From: an uncultured Spartobacteria bacterium
Lineage (GTDB): Bacteria; Verrucomicrobiota; Verrucomicrobiia; Chthoniobacterales; Chthoniobacteraceae
Reading direction: 5' to 3'
DNA length: 64,000 nucleotides
NCBI GenBank assembly: GCA_903919125.1
Contig: CAIXGS010000052.1
Coordinates: forward strand, 91,483 to 155,482
This document shows, one piece after another, positions 44,208 to 53,396 of the stretch. The notes beneath the pieces were generated by a model. That model did not search any database, had not been told where the DNA came from, and worked only from the letters and a program-made list of their open reading frames with translations. A program made the translations under genes and the position numbers. Numbering within the stretch: the stretch's first letter is position 1; each line of letters opens with the position of its first letter.

Positions 44208-45326
44208 ATGCGTATTCCAAATTTGACGATGTCTGATGCTCTTGTTTTGCGTCTCAACACGCTGAACGTCAAGCAGACCCAGTTCAACGATCAGCTCGCC
44301 TCTGGGCAGCGCATCAGCCTCGCCAGCGAGGACCCAGAAGCCGCCAGCCGCATCATGAGCATGCGCTCCGAGCAGTCCAATCTTCAAGTCTACACCAAAA
44401 ACGCCGATCGCGTCCTCGGTGTCGCCCAAGCTTCCTTCGCCGCGCTTGACCAGCTCCAGTCGATCTCCTCGCGTGCCGGCGAATTGGCAGCCCTTTCCAA
44501 TAGCGGCACCGTTTCCGCTGCTGAACGTAAGGCTTACGCCGTTGAGCTCAATCAGCTTATCAAGTCCTCAATCGACGCTGGTAATTCTACTTTCCAGGGC
44601 GAATACCTCTTTAACGGGGCAAACTCCTCCGTCCAACCCTTCGCTGATGACGGCGCCGCCACTCCGGCAGCGTTGGTTACCAGTCCTTCGGTCACAGTCG
44701 CTGGTACCACGGTCACCAGTGGCAGCGCAACCATCACGGTTCCCTCCCTCACCGGACTCGCGGTGGGACAGACTGTCACAGGCACGGGCATCCCTGCGAA
44801 CTCAACGATCCTTTCCACGGATTCGACCGCAGTCCCTCCCACCATCACGCTCAGCAGTAATGCGACGGCCAGTGGAACCGTCGCGCTTGCTGCAGCTTAT
44901 GATGGCGCTTCCATCGCTGTGTCTAATTCGTTAAGCATCTCCCCTTTCACCTCGGGGACTAGCAATGCGAAGATTGCGGATTTCGTCACTCGCCTGATTG
45001 CCTTGCGCGACGGTCTCAACAACACCGCAGGTGCCGTAGATGGAGGCACTGCTGCGATCGCGGCAGCGCGGACAAATCTTCTGACTTCCGAAAATGATAT
45101 TATCGGAATTCTGGCCGACAACGCTGCAATGCAGACCCGCATTGAAGCAGTCAAAACTCAGGCATCGAGTCGCTTCGACAATTTGGGTTCGCTCATTTCT
45201 AAGGATGCCGATGTTGATCTAGCGCAGACCACGGTCAACCTCACGCGCGCAAGAACGGCCTACCAAGCGGCCATGCAAGCAGGTGCGCAGATGTTAAAAC
45301 TTTCTCTGTTGGACTACATTCCATAG
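44208..45326 (+). CDS. flgL: Hook-filament junction protein FlgL with inserted beta module
   Basis: 372 residues. Flagellin-like D0/D1 ends: N-terminal RIPNLTMSDALVLRLNTLN, QLASGQRISLASEDPEAASR, and C-terminal SLISKDADVDLAQTTVNLTR with AYQAAMQAGAQMLKLSLLDYI. The variable centre (about 160-228) holds VGQTVTGTGIPANSTIL, related to the modules in FlgK. It attaches the filament to the hook. No further flagellar gene follows before the tRNAs. Confidence 0.92.
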   Translation: MRIPNLTMSDALVLRLNTLNVKQTQFNDQLASGQRISLASEDPEAASRIMSMRSEQSNLQVYTKNADRVLGVAQASFAALDQLQSISSRAGELAALSNSGTVSAAERKAYAVELNQLIKSSIDAGNSTFQGEYLFNGANSSVQPFADDGAATPAALVTSPSVTVAGTTVTSGSATITVPSLTGLAVGQTVTGTGIPANSTILSTDSTAVPPTITLSSNATASGTVALAAAYDGASIAVSNSLSISPFTSGTSNAKIADFVTRLIALRDGLNNTAGAVDGGTAAIAAARTNLLTSENDIIGILADNAAMQTRIEAVKTQASSRFDNLGSLISKDADVDLAQTTVNLTRARTAYQAAMQAGAQMLKLSLLDYIP

Positions 45327-45418
45327 TCTTTGAAGGTTGGATTGCTGAAGCGATAAATAAGTTAAAAAAGGGCTCGCCAACGCTGGCCCGTTCGCTAATC
45401 TTCCCGTCCCTCGCAAGA

Positions 45419-45494
45419 GACCCTATCGTCCAGTGGCCTAGGACACTCCCCTTTCACGGGAGTAACACGGGTTCGAATCCCGTTAGGGTCGCCA
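45419..45494 (+). tRNA. tRNA-Glu (anticodon TTC)
   Basis: GACCCTA/TAGGGTC acceptor stem, anticodon stem CTCCC/GGGAG with loop CTTTCAC (anticodon TTC at 45453-45455), T arm GGGTTCGAATCCC-type, discriminator G at 45491 and an encoded CCA at 45492-45494. All stems pair. It sits 92 bp after flgL. Confidence 0.95.
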
Positions 45495-45699
45495 CTTAAG
45501 CGACAAGCCATCAATGATTTGGACAGCGCCTCACAAGGGGCGAGCCGGATCTACAGGGTTTTCGTCTAAGTTTCGGGAGGGGTGTTGAGTGGGGTGGATT
45601 TTCAGTTTATAGTTTAGTCCCGAATAGTTTGTTTAGTCTGCGAGGGAAGCTTGCAAGAATGCCCTCGGAAATTAAAGTAAGGTACAGTGTGCGACAAAT

Positions 45700-45772
45700 G
45701 CCGGCATAGCTCAGTTGGTAGAGCAGCTGATTTGTAATCAGCAGGTCATCGGTTCGAGCCCGATTGCCGGCT
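45700..45772 (+). tRNA. tRNA-Thr (anticodon TGT)
   Basis: GCCGGCA/TGCCGGC acceptor stem, anticodon stem GCTGA/TCAGC with loop TTTGTAA (anticodon TGT), T arm CGGTTCGAGCCCG. CCA is not encoded (TCCC follows). The 205 bp between the two tRNAs holds no gene. The 3' end borders the foreign element at 46-48.6 kb and is a possible integration site. Confidence 0.95.
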
Positions 45773-46065
45773 CCCTCTCCCAGAGGGACTTATGAAAGAT
45801 TCGCAGCAGTGGTCACTTTGTGAGGGACAAATAAGTGACACTATTTTCTGGAGCTTGAGACCGCGTGGAGCTGTTGTGCCCAACATTTTGGTGACGCCAA
45901 TCATCGGGTCTACCGCAAACTTCGGAGAGCCTCTGTGTGGCCCCGTCAGGTCAAAGGCAGCCTCTCGTGCGCCTACGAGCCCACCATCCGGTAATTTTCG
46001 TCGGTGTTGCCACCTCAAATCATACGCACTGCCCAAAAAACTGGGTATTGCCCCCACTGACACTT
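45773..46065. other. Intergenic stretch between tRNA-Thr and the HTH gene
   Basis: About 290 bases without a convincing gene. Short frames on both strands lack family features and run into the tRNA. It could be the attachment side of the element, but I found no second copy of the tRNA-Thr 3' end at 48.3-48.7 kb by eye. Confidence 0.4.
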
Positions 46066-46617
46066 CTAACTGTCATTGCGCAACGTCGCATTCCGCAACT
46101 CGATATTGGACAGCTCCACTATCTCCCGTCCCACCTCCCGAGTGAGCTGAACGGACATACCAATCTCGTTTGGGGCTCCATACCGGCTCTTCATCGCCTT
46201 TGAATACTTCCAGAGGTCATTGATCGCCGTATTCATGCGGCCGGCTTCATCAGCTGCAAATAGGGACTTAGTGATTTCGGAGGCAAACGCAGCTACGACC
46301 CGTGGGTCGATACCGTGCACTGGGGCAATTGTTTCTTGGCGCCAGCGTGCATAGGAATCCCATGTGTAGGGCGTCACGTTATCACGCTCAATGATGGGCG
46401 CCTTAGGATCACCCGAAACCAACCATTCCTCAGAAACGCCCGTAGCCATTGAGACTTTGTGGGCTGTCTTGGGGGTTACAAAGCGCTGTCCAGCAGATGC
46501 TTTTTTTACCCAAGACAACGAGCATTGCACGGTGGCTGCAAAGATCTCCTCTTGCCCATCATGGGGTCCAAGGGTGTACCGCAGCACGGCGATCGGGGTG
46601 CTTTTTTTACTGGTCAT
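46066..46617 (-). CDS. Cro/CI-like helix-turn-helix protein (probable repressor)
   Basis: 183 residues. The N-terminal half has an HTH-like layout: IFAATVQCSLSWVKKASAG, RFVTPKTAHKVSMATGVS and EEWLVSGDP, the last being the common end of such domains in phage-type regulators. The C-terminal half is helical without clear features. It is divergent from the excisionase-like gene, the layout of a repressor switch. Function is inferred. Confidence 0.62.
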   Translation of the reverse strand: MTSKKSTPIAVLRYTLGPHDGQEEIFAATVQCSLSWVKKASAGQRFVTPKTAHKVSMATGVSEEWLVSGDPKAPIIERDNVTPYTWDSYARWRQETIAPVHGIDPRVVAAFASEITKSLFAADEAGRMNTAINDLWKYSKAMKSRYGAPNEIGMSVQLTREVGREIVELSNIELRNATLRNDS

Positions 46618-46657
46618 GGACGCTTTCTACACAGAAGGGAGACCCGCCGCAAGATGC

Positions 46658-46676
46658 GTGAACAAAATTTGTGAAC
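46658..46676. promoter_or_regulatory. Possible operator in the divergent switch region
   Basis: Two GTGAAC direct repeats (46658-46663 and 46671-46676) flank the palindrome ACAAAATTTGT (46662-46672) in the 159 bp gap between the repressor-like gene and the excisionase-like gene. It resembles a repressor binding site by position only. Confidence 0.3.
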
Positions 46677-46776
46677 TAATTTACTAAGAATCCTCGCTCT
46701 CCTAGATCTTCAATGCAGAGACTTGTGGTCTATAAAAATGAACCCCGCTTCACGGTCTCTACAACGAAAAAAGCCT

Positions 46777-46995
46777 ATGGCGCATGAACCACTACCCCTA
46801 AAACTATTGACGGAAAAGCAGTTAGCGGAAGCTATTGCTGTATCACCACGCACAGCCAGACGGCTAAGAGCCAAAAAAATCCTCCCGTTTTACAAGCTGG
46901 GCAAGGGACTGATTCGGTACGATCAGAGCCAGTGCGTGAAGGCGCTTGGCCGATACCGTGTCAGCGCCCAAGGGGAAAGTAAGGCGCAAAACTAG
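46777..46995 (+). CDS. Excisionase-like small HTH protein
   Basis: 72 residues from ATG 46777 (MAHEPLPLKLLTEKQ). The core KQLAEAIAVSPRTARRLRAK followed by ILPFYKLGKGLIRYD is the winged-helix pattern of MerR-like excisionase/HTH_17 domains (helix-turn-helix, then a beta turn with Arg/Tyr). Typical roles are directing excision or activating nearby genes. It precedes the HUH initiator gene by 76 bp. Confidence 0.7.
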   Translation: MAHEPLPLKLLTEKQLAEAIAVSPRTARRLRAKKILPFYKLGKGLIRYDQSQCVKALGRYRVSAQGESKAQN

Positions 46996-47071
46996 GGTCG
47001 CTAGACGCCAAGAAGTACCGACAACGAACCGCCAGCTTTAAACCGACGCCTCTGATCGCCCTAGGAGGATC

Positions 47072-48340
47072 ATGTTAACGCAGCAGGGCGACCCTATTAT
47101 GGACAACTCCACCCACCATTCCGATTGCCTCAACGACCCAGCCTCCCCCACCGATTCCGCTCAGTTGCTATATTATTATAGAACCCTCCTAGATACCCCT
47201 CCTCCCTCTAGCTCATCCCCAAAGAACAAAGACCTCTCTCCGTCTACCGACAATCACGATACAGTCGAAGATAAACCAATCGCTAACGCCTCAATCGGCA
47301 AACGCAAAATCCTCGATTACGTCATCAAGGGCGAGACCGATAAAGCCACCACATCCCTGGACGGGGAACCGACCCATGCTGACCATGACCATCTCAGGTT
47401 TAATGCTGAAGAGATCCTTAAACCGATCTCGGTAAAGGGGGCTCGCGACAGGTATTCCCTAAACTGGCTTAACGTCGCAGAACTTCTCGCCAACAAGGAC
47501 TGTCTGGATCGTCGTGCCCAGGATCTTCTGCGCATGTTCGTGAAAAGCAAATGGGACAGTGCCTCTTGGCTCGAAAATGGACTCAAGTCGACCAATGGAA
47601 AATTATCCCAAGCTCTCCTACTGCTCATTGCATCCGAGGCGTGGCACATCGTTCCCAACGCCTACACCATCATTGAGTCGAATCTGATTAACAAGGACGG
47701 CAACTACTCTCCAAAGGGATGCAAGCGCCGGTTCATTTCTCCAAGGGCTGCCCGTGGTCAAATTCACAAGTTCAAAAAGCTCTTTGCTCCGGAAGCGCTA
47801 TTTCCTCGTAACCATGCTTATCTACTGCTCTTTGAATCCACCGAGGAACTTCGCAGTGTTGGTCACAACCCTGCACATCAGCGAGCTAACTACGATGCGT
47901 TCTTTAGCAAAAATCGACAGTCGCTCATGGACTGGAAGCGTTTAGGCAAAATCCGAGCTTTTTTCCTGAGTCACGAAATCACCTGCCTTTCTATCCTTGA
48001 GCAAACCTTTAACCCACATTCCCACGCTGTGATCTGGGTGGATGCTGAAAGTGATGCGAGCTTCATCGACGAGTTCACTGAGGCTGGTGAGTTGATCAAA
48101 TACCTCGACAATCCGAGGACGAACTGGGCTGACTTAAAAAACTACCTTTACTACATGATGCGGGCTCACAGCCTCGCTAGCGTGTACGATCGGGAATTCG
48201 CGTTGACTGACCCTGTGAGCTTCAACAAATCCACGATCAACGCGCTCCACACTCTTGTGGAACTGCAATGTGGCGATGGAGGCGGTCAGGGCAAGCAGAA
48301 GCTCTTCAAGTCTGGTATTCCGATGAGGAAAAAGAAATAG
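47072..48340 (+). CDS. HUH-type rolling-circle replication initiator-like protein
   Basis: 422 residues with a good ribosome site (AGGAGG, spacing about 5). Residues 1-110 are acidic/Ser-Pro rich and probably disordered. The C-terminal half looks like a Rep_1-type HUH domain: KIRAFFLSHEITCLSIL (the ExT motif), TFNPHSHAVIWVDAE (HxH motif) and WADLKNYLYYMMRAHS with candidate catalytic Tyr residues. Such proteins nick an origin and start rolling-circle replication or transposition. No integrase is next to it. The family assignment is from motif order only. Confidence 0.65.
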   Translation: MLTQQGDPIMDNSTHHSDCLNDPASPTDSAQLLYYYRTLLDTPPPSSSSPKNKDLSPSTDNHDTVEDKPIANASIGKRKILDYVIKGETDKATTSLDGEPTHADHDHLRFNAEEILKPISVKGARDRYSLNWLNVAELLANKDCLDRRAQDLLRMFVKSKWDSASWLENGLKSTNGKLSQALLLLIASEAWHIVPNAYTIIESNLINKDGNYSPKGCKRRFISPRAARGQIHKFKKLFAPEALFPRNHAYLLLFESTEELRSVGHNPAHQRANYDAFFSKNRQSLMDWKRLGKIRAFFLSHEITCLSILEQTFNPHSHAVIWVDAESDASFIDEFTEAGELIKYLDNPRTNWADLKNYLYYMMRAHSLASVYDREFALTDPVSFNKSTINALHTLVELQCGDGGGQGKQKLFKSGIPMRKKK

Positions 48341-48552
48341 CGCTCGGGGGCTTATCTAACCAGAGCTTCAACAGTGTCTGGATGAAAAAAGGGGGTTGAA
48401 CGGCAAACGTCGATCAACCTCCTTCGTCATGTCTACCACCAGAGACTCAAGAACCAGCTCGCATTCGCACGGAAAGGGCTCTCTCTGGCCACGAACCCGC
48501 CTTCCACCAACATCGACACAACAAGCCGCCTTAAACGCCTGCAAATTGTGTA
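48268..48552 (+). pseudogene. Possible small overlapping gene broken by one frameshift
   Basis: An ATG at 48268, out of frame with the Rep gene, opens a frame (MWRWRRSGQAEALQVWYSDE...) that stops at 48396-48398 right after an A6-G5 run. Shifting frame by one base there continues as VERQTSINLLRHVYHQRLKN to a TAG at 48550-48552. The joined product would be about 94 residues. It may be a decayed gene, a slippage site or chance. The 300 bp before the next gene contain nothing else I can name. Confidence 0.25.
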
Positions 48553-48648
48553 GCTCCATACTGGAGCCATTTATCAGCAATCCCCCCTACCACTGGCAAC
48601 GTATAAGAGGCCATATTCCTAATTACTACCTCCGTAGCAGCGCTGGAT

Positions 48649-49773
48649 TTATTTTGCCTCTGGCTTGGCGGCCAACGCCTCACTGCATTCCTTGGCGAGC
48701 CGCACCGGCCAATCGGGTTCCGCAAAGAATTCCTTTTTTTCCGTCTGGTAACGCTTCACTCGCACGACGAATTCTTTGTTCAGAAGAGAACCAGCCATGC
48801 CGACATCCGGAAAAAGCTCAATTGCCTTTTGCTGCGCTGCCTTCGGGTTCTTCCAAAAGATTTGAAGTTGGGCTTCCCGTTCATCTTCTATTTTTGCTTT
48901 GCGCGCCATTTCGACCTTAGCAGTCCAAGCAATCTGCGCTTGGCGTGCTGCTTCTTGTTTCGCGTTTTCGACGGCGACGCGCACGCGGTTATCGTTTTCG
49001 ACAAAAGCCGCAACAGCATCGATGTTAAACCCTTCATAGCGTACCAGCTCCTCGCTGTCCTCAGTGCTGATCAGTGAGTCGACAGAACCACTGGAAGAAA
49101 GATTGTCATTGGCCAGCATCACTTTCATGTCGGCGGCAACTTTAACTCTTACCAGCCACTTGTAGAACTCAGTTTTTGGGAACGACCGCCCGCCGATAAT
49201 GTCCGCGCCAGCATTCCGACTGGACTTTGCTACAAACACGTAAGAACCATTTGGAACTTTGAAAGTGAATTTTCCGTCGGCGTCCGTTTTGGTCGTTTGC
49301 AGCGGATCCGGTAGTCCTTGAAACAGGAAAAATGACGAGTGCAGGAAAACAAACATCCGCCGCAGCTCGTCCCATCTTTCCTTTGCAATCTTGGCCTGAT
49401 TTTCCCGCACCCAAAAGGCTCCCAAAAGTATATTGTTCGAGGTGTCTCTGAACAAGTTACTTTGAGCAGAATTCGCACTACTCTCAGCTTTTTGAAATGC
49501 ATCACAAGCTGCTTTTTCAATCGGGCGGAGATAATCCTCGAAAGGCTTAGCTTGGGTGCGTTTCTTGTCGAGGTGCTCGCTAACGAGCTTTTCGTCAAAA
49601 ATCATGACATCAACCAGTGAAAGCTTGATCGTTTCAGCGCCTTTTGTTCGGATGAAAACTTGCCCTTCGATGGTCCGCATCTCCTCGGCTCGCGCGCAAA
49701 AAACAGCCAAAAAACAAGCGAAAAGGGCGCTCAGTGCAGTTTTCCATGACCGAAAGTGCGATTTCTTCTGCAT
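48649..49773 (-). CDS. Secreted protein of unknown function with shared C-terminal module
   Basis: 374 residues. Signal peptide (SALFACFLAVFCARA) then RTIEGQVFIRTKGAETIKLS, a beta-rich start that recalls carboxypeptidase-regulatory-like folds (TDADGKFTFKVPNGSYVFVA later). The middle is a long Ala/Lys/Glu coiled stretch (about 265-310). The last 55 residues (ELFPDVGMAGSLLNKEFVVR, EPDWPVRLAKE) match the C-terminus of the PQQ propeller at 24027-25493. Probably periplasmic. No named family. Confidence 0.72.
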   Translation of the reverse strand: MQKKSHFRSWKTALSALFACFLAVFCARAEEMRTIEGQVFIRTKGAETIKLSLVDVMIFDEKLVSEHLDKKRTQAKPFEDYLRPIEKAACDAFQKAESSANSAQSNLFRDTSNNILLGAFWVRENQAKIAKERWDELRRMFVFLHSSFFLFQGLPDPLQTTKTDADGKFTFKVPNGSYVFVAKSSRNAGADIIGGRSFPKTEFYKWLVRVKVAADMKVMLANDNLSSSGSVDSLISTEDSEELVRYEGFNIDAVAAFVENDNRVRVAVENAKQEAARQAQIAWTAKVEMARKAKIEDEREAQLQIFWKNPKAAQQKAIELFPDVGMAGSLLNKEFVVRVKRYQTEKKEFFAEPDWPVRLAKECSEALAAKPEAK

Positions 49774-49794
49774 GATTCAGCATCGTAAATTCAA

Positions 49795-50871
49795 TCACGA
49801 GATTACCTCAAGGCTTTCTTGAGAAGGAAAGAAAAGGAAAAAGGATACGAATTCGCTTTTTGCCCCCCGGCACGAATTCTTCAGCCTGGACGCGGGAGCG
49901 TTAAAGAGGTTGTCCTTCACGAGCACTCGACGCGCGGTGCGCAGGCAGAGCACGCCCTGGCTGGCGAGGAAGCGATTGTCGCGCACGACGATGTCGGAGG
50001 CTTTCAGCGTGATGAGTTCGTTCTCGCCATCACAGCGCTCGAAGGTGTTGCCTTGGATGAGGGATCCGGCGGGTGCTGCCCGCACTCCGCTCCAGCCGAT
50101 TTGCATGACCTCGTAGCCGTTTTGCTGGTCGAGATAGGGGCGGTCGATGAAGTGGTTATTGAGCACATGGAGCTGCTGTAGGCCCTCGACGGGCAGTTCG
50201 GCTGCCCCGAGCATCTGGCCGATGTTTTTGAGGCCGCGAAAGGTGCTATTGGCCACGGTGTTCCTGCTGCCTCGCATGCTCATGAGCCAGAGGCGGTTCT
50301 TCGCGCGTTCCGCCGGATTGCTCAAACCGCAGTCTGCGATGTGGATGCGGTTGAAGATGCAGTCATTGGCCGGCTTGGCCTCACCATTGCCGACGCCGAA
50401 GATGACCGCGTTGTTCCGCGAGATGGTGACTTCGCGAAAGGCGAGGTCATGCACGATGAGATGTTCACCGTGGAAACGCACGGACGATTCGCCCGTGAAG
50501 ACGATGCCGCCCGGCTTCTCTGGCCGGATCAAGATCGGCGCGTCCGCCGTGGCGTGGCCTTCGAAGGTGAATCGCGCATCCTTCCACAAACCTGCCGCGA
50601 GCACGAGTTGGTCACCAGCCGCGAGTTGGCCGGAGAGACGACTTACTTCGCTCGGGGTGCGGACGATGTGAGCCTTTCCGCGAAACAGGTCGCACTGCGC
50701 GATGTCGCCCGCTTCGATCTTCGCGAGCCGTGGATCAACGGGACGTTGCAAATCGAGACGCAGGCGGTTTTCCAAACCGTCATCGGCCTTCACTGGCTTT
50801 TGCTCGGCGGCGAGCAGCGGGGCCAGCGGCGTGAGTAGCAGGCCAGTGACAAGTGTGAGGGCGTGCTTCAT
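49795..50871 (-). pseudogene. PL6-like polysaccharide lyase, 3' end replaced by a repeat
   Basis: 358 residues; about the first 320 are the beta-helix of a PL6 (alginate lyase/chondroitinase B-like) enzyme with a signal peptide (ALTLVTGLLLTPLAPLLAAE). The probable catalytic Lys (ELITLKASDIVV) and Arg (GVLCLRTARR) are present. At KDNLF the frame enters repeat unit A and the last 35 residues are encoded by the repeat and flanking spacer. Family members are usually 450-750 residues, so the C-terminal part is lost. Its start is four bases inside the sialidase-esterase gene, so these were one operon. Confidence 0.75.
49843..49905. repeat. Dispersed repeat unit A, copy 1
   Basis: Core TTTTTGCCCCCCGGCACGAA followed by TTCTTCAGCCTGGACGCGGG and AGCGTTAA. 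It is nearly identical over about 50 bp to copies at 54420-54482, 54571-54634 and 63636-63698, all in the same orientation. Here it forms the broken 3' end of the PL6-like gene, and no unit B is attached. Confidence 0.9.
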
Positions 50872-53372
50872 GGTTTGATTGGGTTGTGAATGCCCGCGCG
50901 GGCGAGAAATTCGCGTGTCTGCTTCATCGCTTCCTCAAAGAGCGGTTCGGTGCGCATCATGTAGCTGTGTCCGCCGCGCTCGTTGAGGATCAGCTCGCAG
51001 GTGTTGCCGACCTTTTGTAGCGCCTGGGAAAAGTCTTTCGCGCCGGCGACTGGAGCGGTCGTATCGCGGATGCCGTGGAGGACAAGCGTCGGCGGCAGAG
51101 CGGCGCGGACATGCAGCAGCGGCGACAGTTCGGCCCAGCGGTCGCCGATGGTGTCCTTGCCGTAGCCATTTTCCGAGGTGTCGAGCACGGCGGAGTAAAG
51201 CGCGAGTGCGTTGGGCACGCAGGAAATGGTCGTGTCCTCGCCGGGCTCCTCGAATTCAAACAACGCCGTCGCGGCTGCGAGGTGTCCGCCAGCGGAGCGG
51301 CCACCGACGACGATTTGATTGGGATCAATGCCCAGCTCCGCGGCATGAGCGCGGAGGTAGCGCATGGCGGAACGCGCATCGCGAACGCAATCGAAGACCG
51401 TGGTGCCGCGATCCGCGCGGGCGATGCGATATTGCAAGCTCACGCTCAACCAACCGCGTTGCGCGAAGTGCTGGGCGACGCAATACATCACATCCGGCGT
51501 GCCCGCGACCCAGCCGCCGCCGTGAATGGCGAGGAAGCACGGGCGCTTGTCCGAGGGCTTCAATTGATCGGGCTCAAAGAGATGCATCTCGAGTTTGCGG
51601 CGCGGCAGCGTTTTGTAGATCAGCACGCGCGAGGGTTTGAGTTCCTTCGCGGTGCGTAGCGCGTAATCGGTGACGACCTTCGCGGGCGTGGTGGCGCTCT
51701 TGGGTGCCGGTGGCTCGGGCTTGCCCTGCTGCGCGGCGCTGGGAGTGGCTGGCGCGTTGCCAATCTGCGTGCGCTCCACGTCGATGTGCATCGCCTGGAG
51801 CCCGCCACCGTCGTGGACATAGAGCAGGCGGCCAGGGCTCACCTCGACGATGCCGGAGTAGTTGAAGCCGGTCTTGTCGCTGATGACGTGATGCGAACTC
51901 CATGTGCGTCCGCCATCGGCGCTGAACATCAGACAACTCGCCGGTCGCCCGTAGCTGCAAGCGAGGAGACCATTGCTCATCATCACGAGGTCGGGGCAAA
52001 CGCTGCCTTCCTCGATCAACACGGGCGCACTCCAGGTCTTGCCGTCGTCATTGGAAAAGGTCTGGTGAAACGGTTTGAACGGACCGGTGCGCAGCAGCGC
52101 GGTCATGCGCCCCTCGCCGAGCCGCGCAATCGCAGGTTCGCCGCCAGCGCCAACGGTGGCGAAGTGGTTCCACGTCGCGCCACCGTCGGTCGAGCGCAGC
52201 AGATGCGAGTAGCGCTTGCCTGCGCGCAAGCCCTCCGGCGTGGAGGGTCCCGTTTTCGAGTAGCCCGCCATGAATAGCGAGCCATCGGCATTTTCAAAGA
52301 TGTGCCGCTCGACGGTGAAGGGCACGGTCCTGGGCCGAAACTCCGCTGGCAAATGGATGCGGCTCTCGAACGTCCTGAACGTCGCAAAGTCCGCGCTCCA
52401 GCGCACCGCGCTCACGAGATCGCTGCCGTCCTCCTGCGGCCAAGTCCAGCGCGATTGGCCGAGCACCTCGCCGCTTTTCAAACGCAGCATCGGCAGCGGT
52501 GCCTTCTCGGTTTGATCCCAGTCCTTCACCACGCTCCATGTGCGGCCCTCGTCTTCCGAGAGCATCACGCCATAGGGCTCGTAGCTCGCGTCCGGCCCTT
52601 GCGCGACGCTCATGATGACGCGTCCGCCGCCGAGCGAATAAACGTAAGGCCGCGTCGGCTTGTATTTCAGCCCAGGCCGCAGGATGGGCCACGGCTCGCT
52701 CATCGTGATTTTCACCGGCGCGGCAGCCACGGGCGAGGAGACTTTGCGCACACCGAGCCGCACCGAGCGCCACTCCGCGCTGCCCGTCGCGTTTTTGCAC
52801 GTCGAGCCAAACTGGATGAACGGCTCCGTGCCATCCGCCGGCTTCCAGAATGCATTCTGACCGCGCACCTTCACCTTGCCATCCACGGCGATGCTCATGT
52901 CCGTGCCGCGGATGACGAGCCGGTAAGTGTGGAAGCCGTCCGCCGTATCCGTGAGCACGAAGCGATCAGTCCACGTCGTGGCGCGGTCGGTGTAAAAGAC
53001 GAGCCCTTCCTGATGCTGCCCGTCGCTCACGAGCAGGCTCACCGGCGCGCCATCCTTCCACGGCCAAAGCGTGCTCGATCCAGGTTTGTTGACCACGCCC
53101 GTCGTCTCGCCCACGCGCACCGTGGCCTCGACCACCAGTTCGGTGTCCAACTCCGCCTTCCACGCGGCGCGGAAAAATCCGAAGTCGTCCTTCGAAGAAT
53201 CCGCGAGATGCAGCGCACCGTCTTCCACTCGTGCCTCCGGCTTGCCCACCGCCGTCCAAGGCGCGGATGGCGGAGCGGAGCCGTCGAAGGAAAGCAGCCA
53301 TTGGATGTCATCGGCGGCGTGCAGCGGGGCGAGCAGTGCCAGCAGCAGGGCGGTGAGGATGGAGGGCTTCAT
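50868..53372 (-). CDS. Secreted sialidase-type BNR propeller fused to an alpha/beta-hydrolase esterase
   Basis: 834 residues with a signal peptide. Residues about 25-225 form a LamG/concanavalin-like domain. About 230-540 are a six-blade BNR/sialidase-like propeller with Asp-box motifs SEDEGRTW, STDGGATW, SNDDGKTW and SADGGRTW. About 575-834 are an esterase of the BD-FAE type: oxyanion LAIHGGGWVAGT, nucleophile VVGGRSAGGH, acid LHGIRDTTAP and His NERGGHSYM. The fusion suggests stepwise removal of ester groups and terminal sugars from a glycan, perhaps acetylated sialic acid, but substrate is inferred. It precedes the PL6-like gene with a four-base overlap. Confidence 0.85.
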   Translation of the reverse strand: MKPSILTALLLALLAPLHAADDIQWLLSFDGSAPPSAPWTAVGKPEARVEDGALHLADSSKDDFGFFRAAWKAELDTELVVEATVRVGETTGVVNKPGSSTLWPWKDGAPVSLLVSDGQHQEGLVFYTDRATTWTDRFVLTDTADGFHTYRLVIRGTDMSIAVDGKVKVRGQNAFWKPADGTEPFIQFGSTCKNATGSAEWRSVRLGVRKVSSPVAAAPVKITMSEPWPILRPGLKYKPTRPYVYSLGGGRVIMSVAQGPDASYEPYGVMLSEDEGRTWSVVKDWDQTEKAPLPMLRLKSGEVLGQSRWTWPQEDGSDLVSAVRWSADFATFRTFESRIHLPAEFRPRTVPFTVERHIFENADGSLFMAGYSKTGPSTPEGLRAGKRYSHLLRSTDGGATWNHFATVGAGGEPAIARLGEGRMTALLRTGPFKPFHQTFSNDDGKTWSAPVLIEEGSVCPDLVMMSNGLLACSYGRPASCLMFSADGGRTWSSHHVISDKTGFNYSGIVEVSPGRLLYVHDGGGLQAMHIDVERTQIGNAPATPSAAQQGKPEPPAPKSATTPAKVVTDYALRTAKELKPSRVLIYKTLPRRKLEMHLFEPDQLKPSDKRPCFLAIHGGGWVAGTPDVMYCVAQHFAQRGWLSVSLQYRIARADRGTTVFDCVRDARSAMRYLRAHAAELGIDPNQIVVGGRSAGGHLAAATALFEFEEPGEDTTISCVPNALALYSAVLDTSENGYGKDTIGDRWAELSPLLHVRAALPPTLVLHGIRDTTAPVAGAKDFSQALQKVGNTCELILNERGGHSYMMRTEPLFEEAMKQTREFLARAGIHNPIKP

Positions 53373-53396
53373 GGGGCAATGCGGGGGATCTTTTGC

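Noticed and set aside
45746..46063. Gene between tRNA-Thr and the HTH gene
   Set aside because: The frame runs into the tRNA and has no protein-like features.
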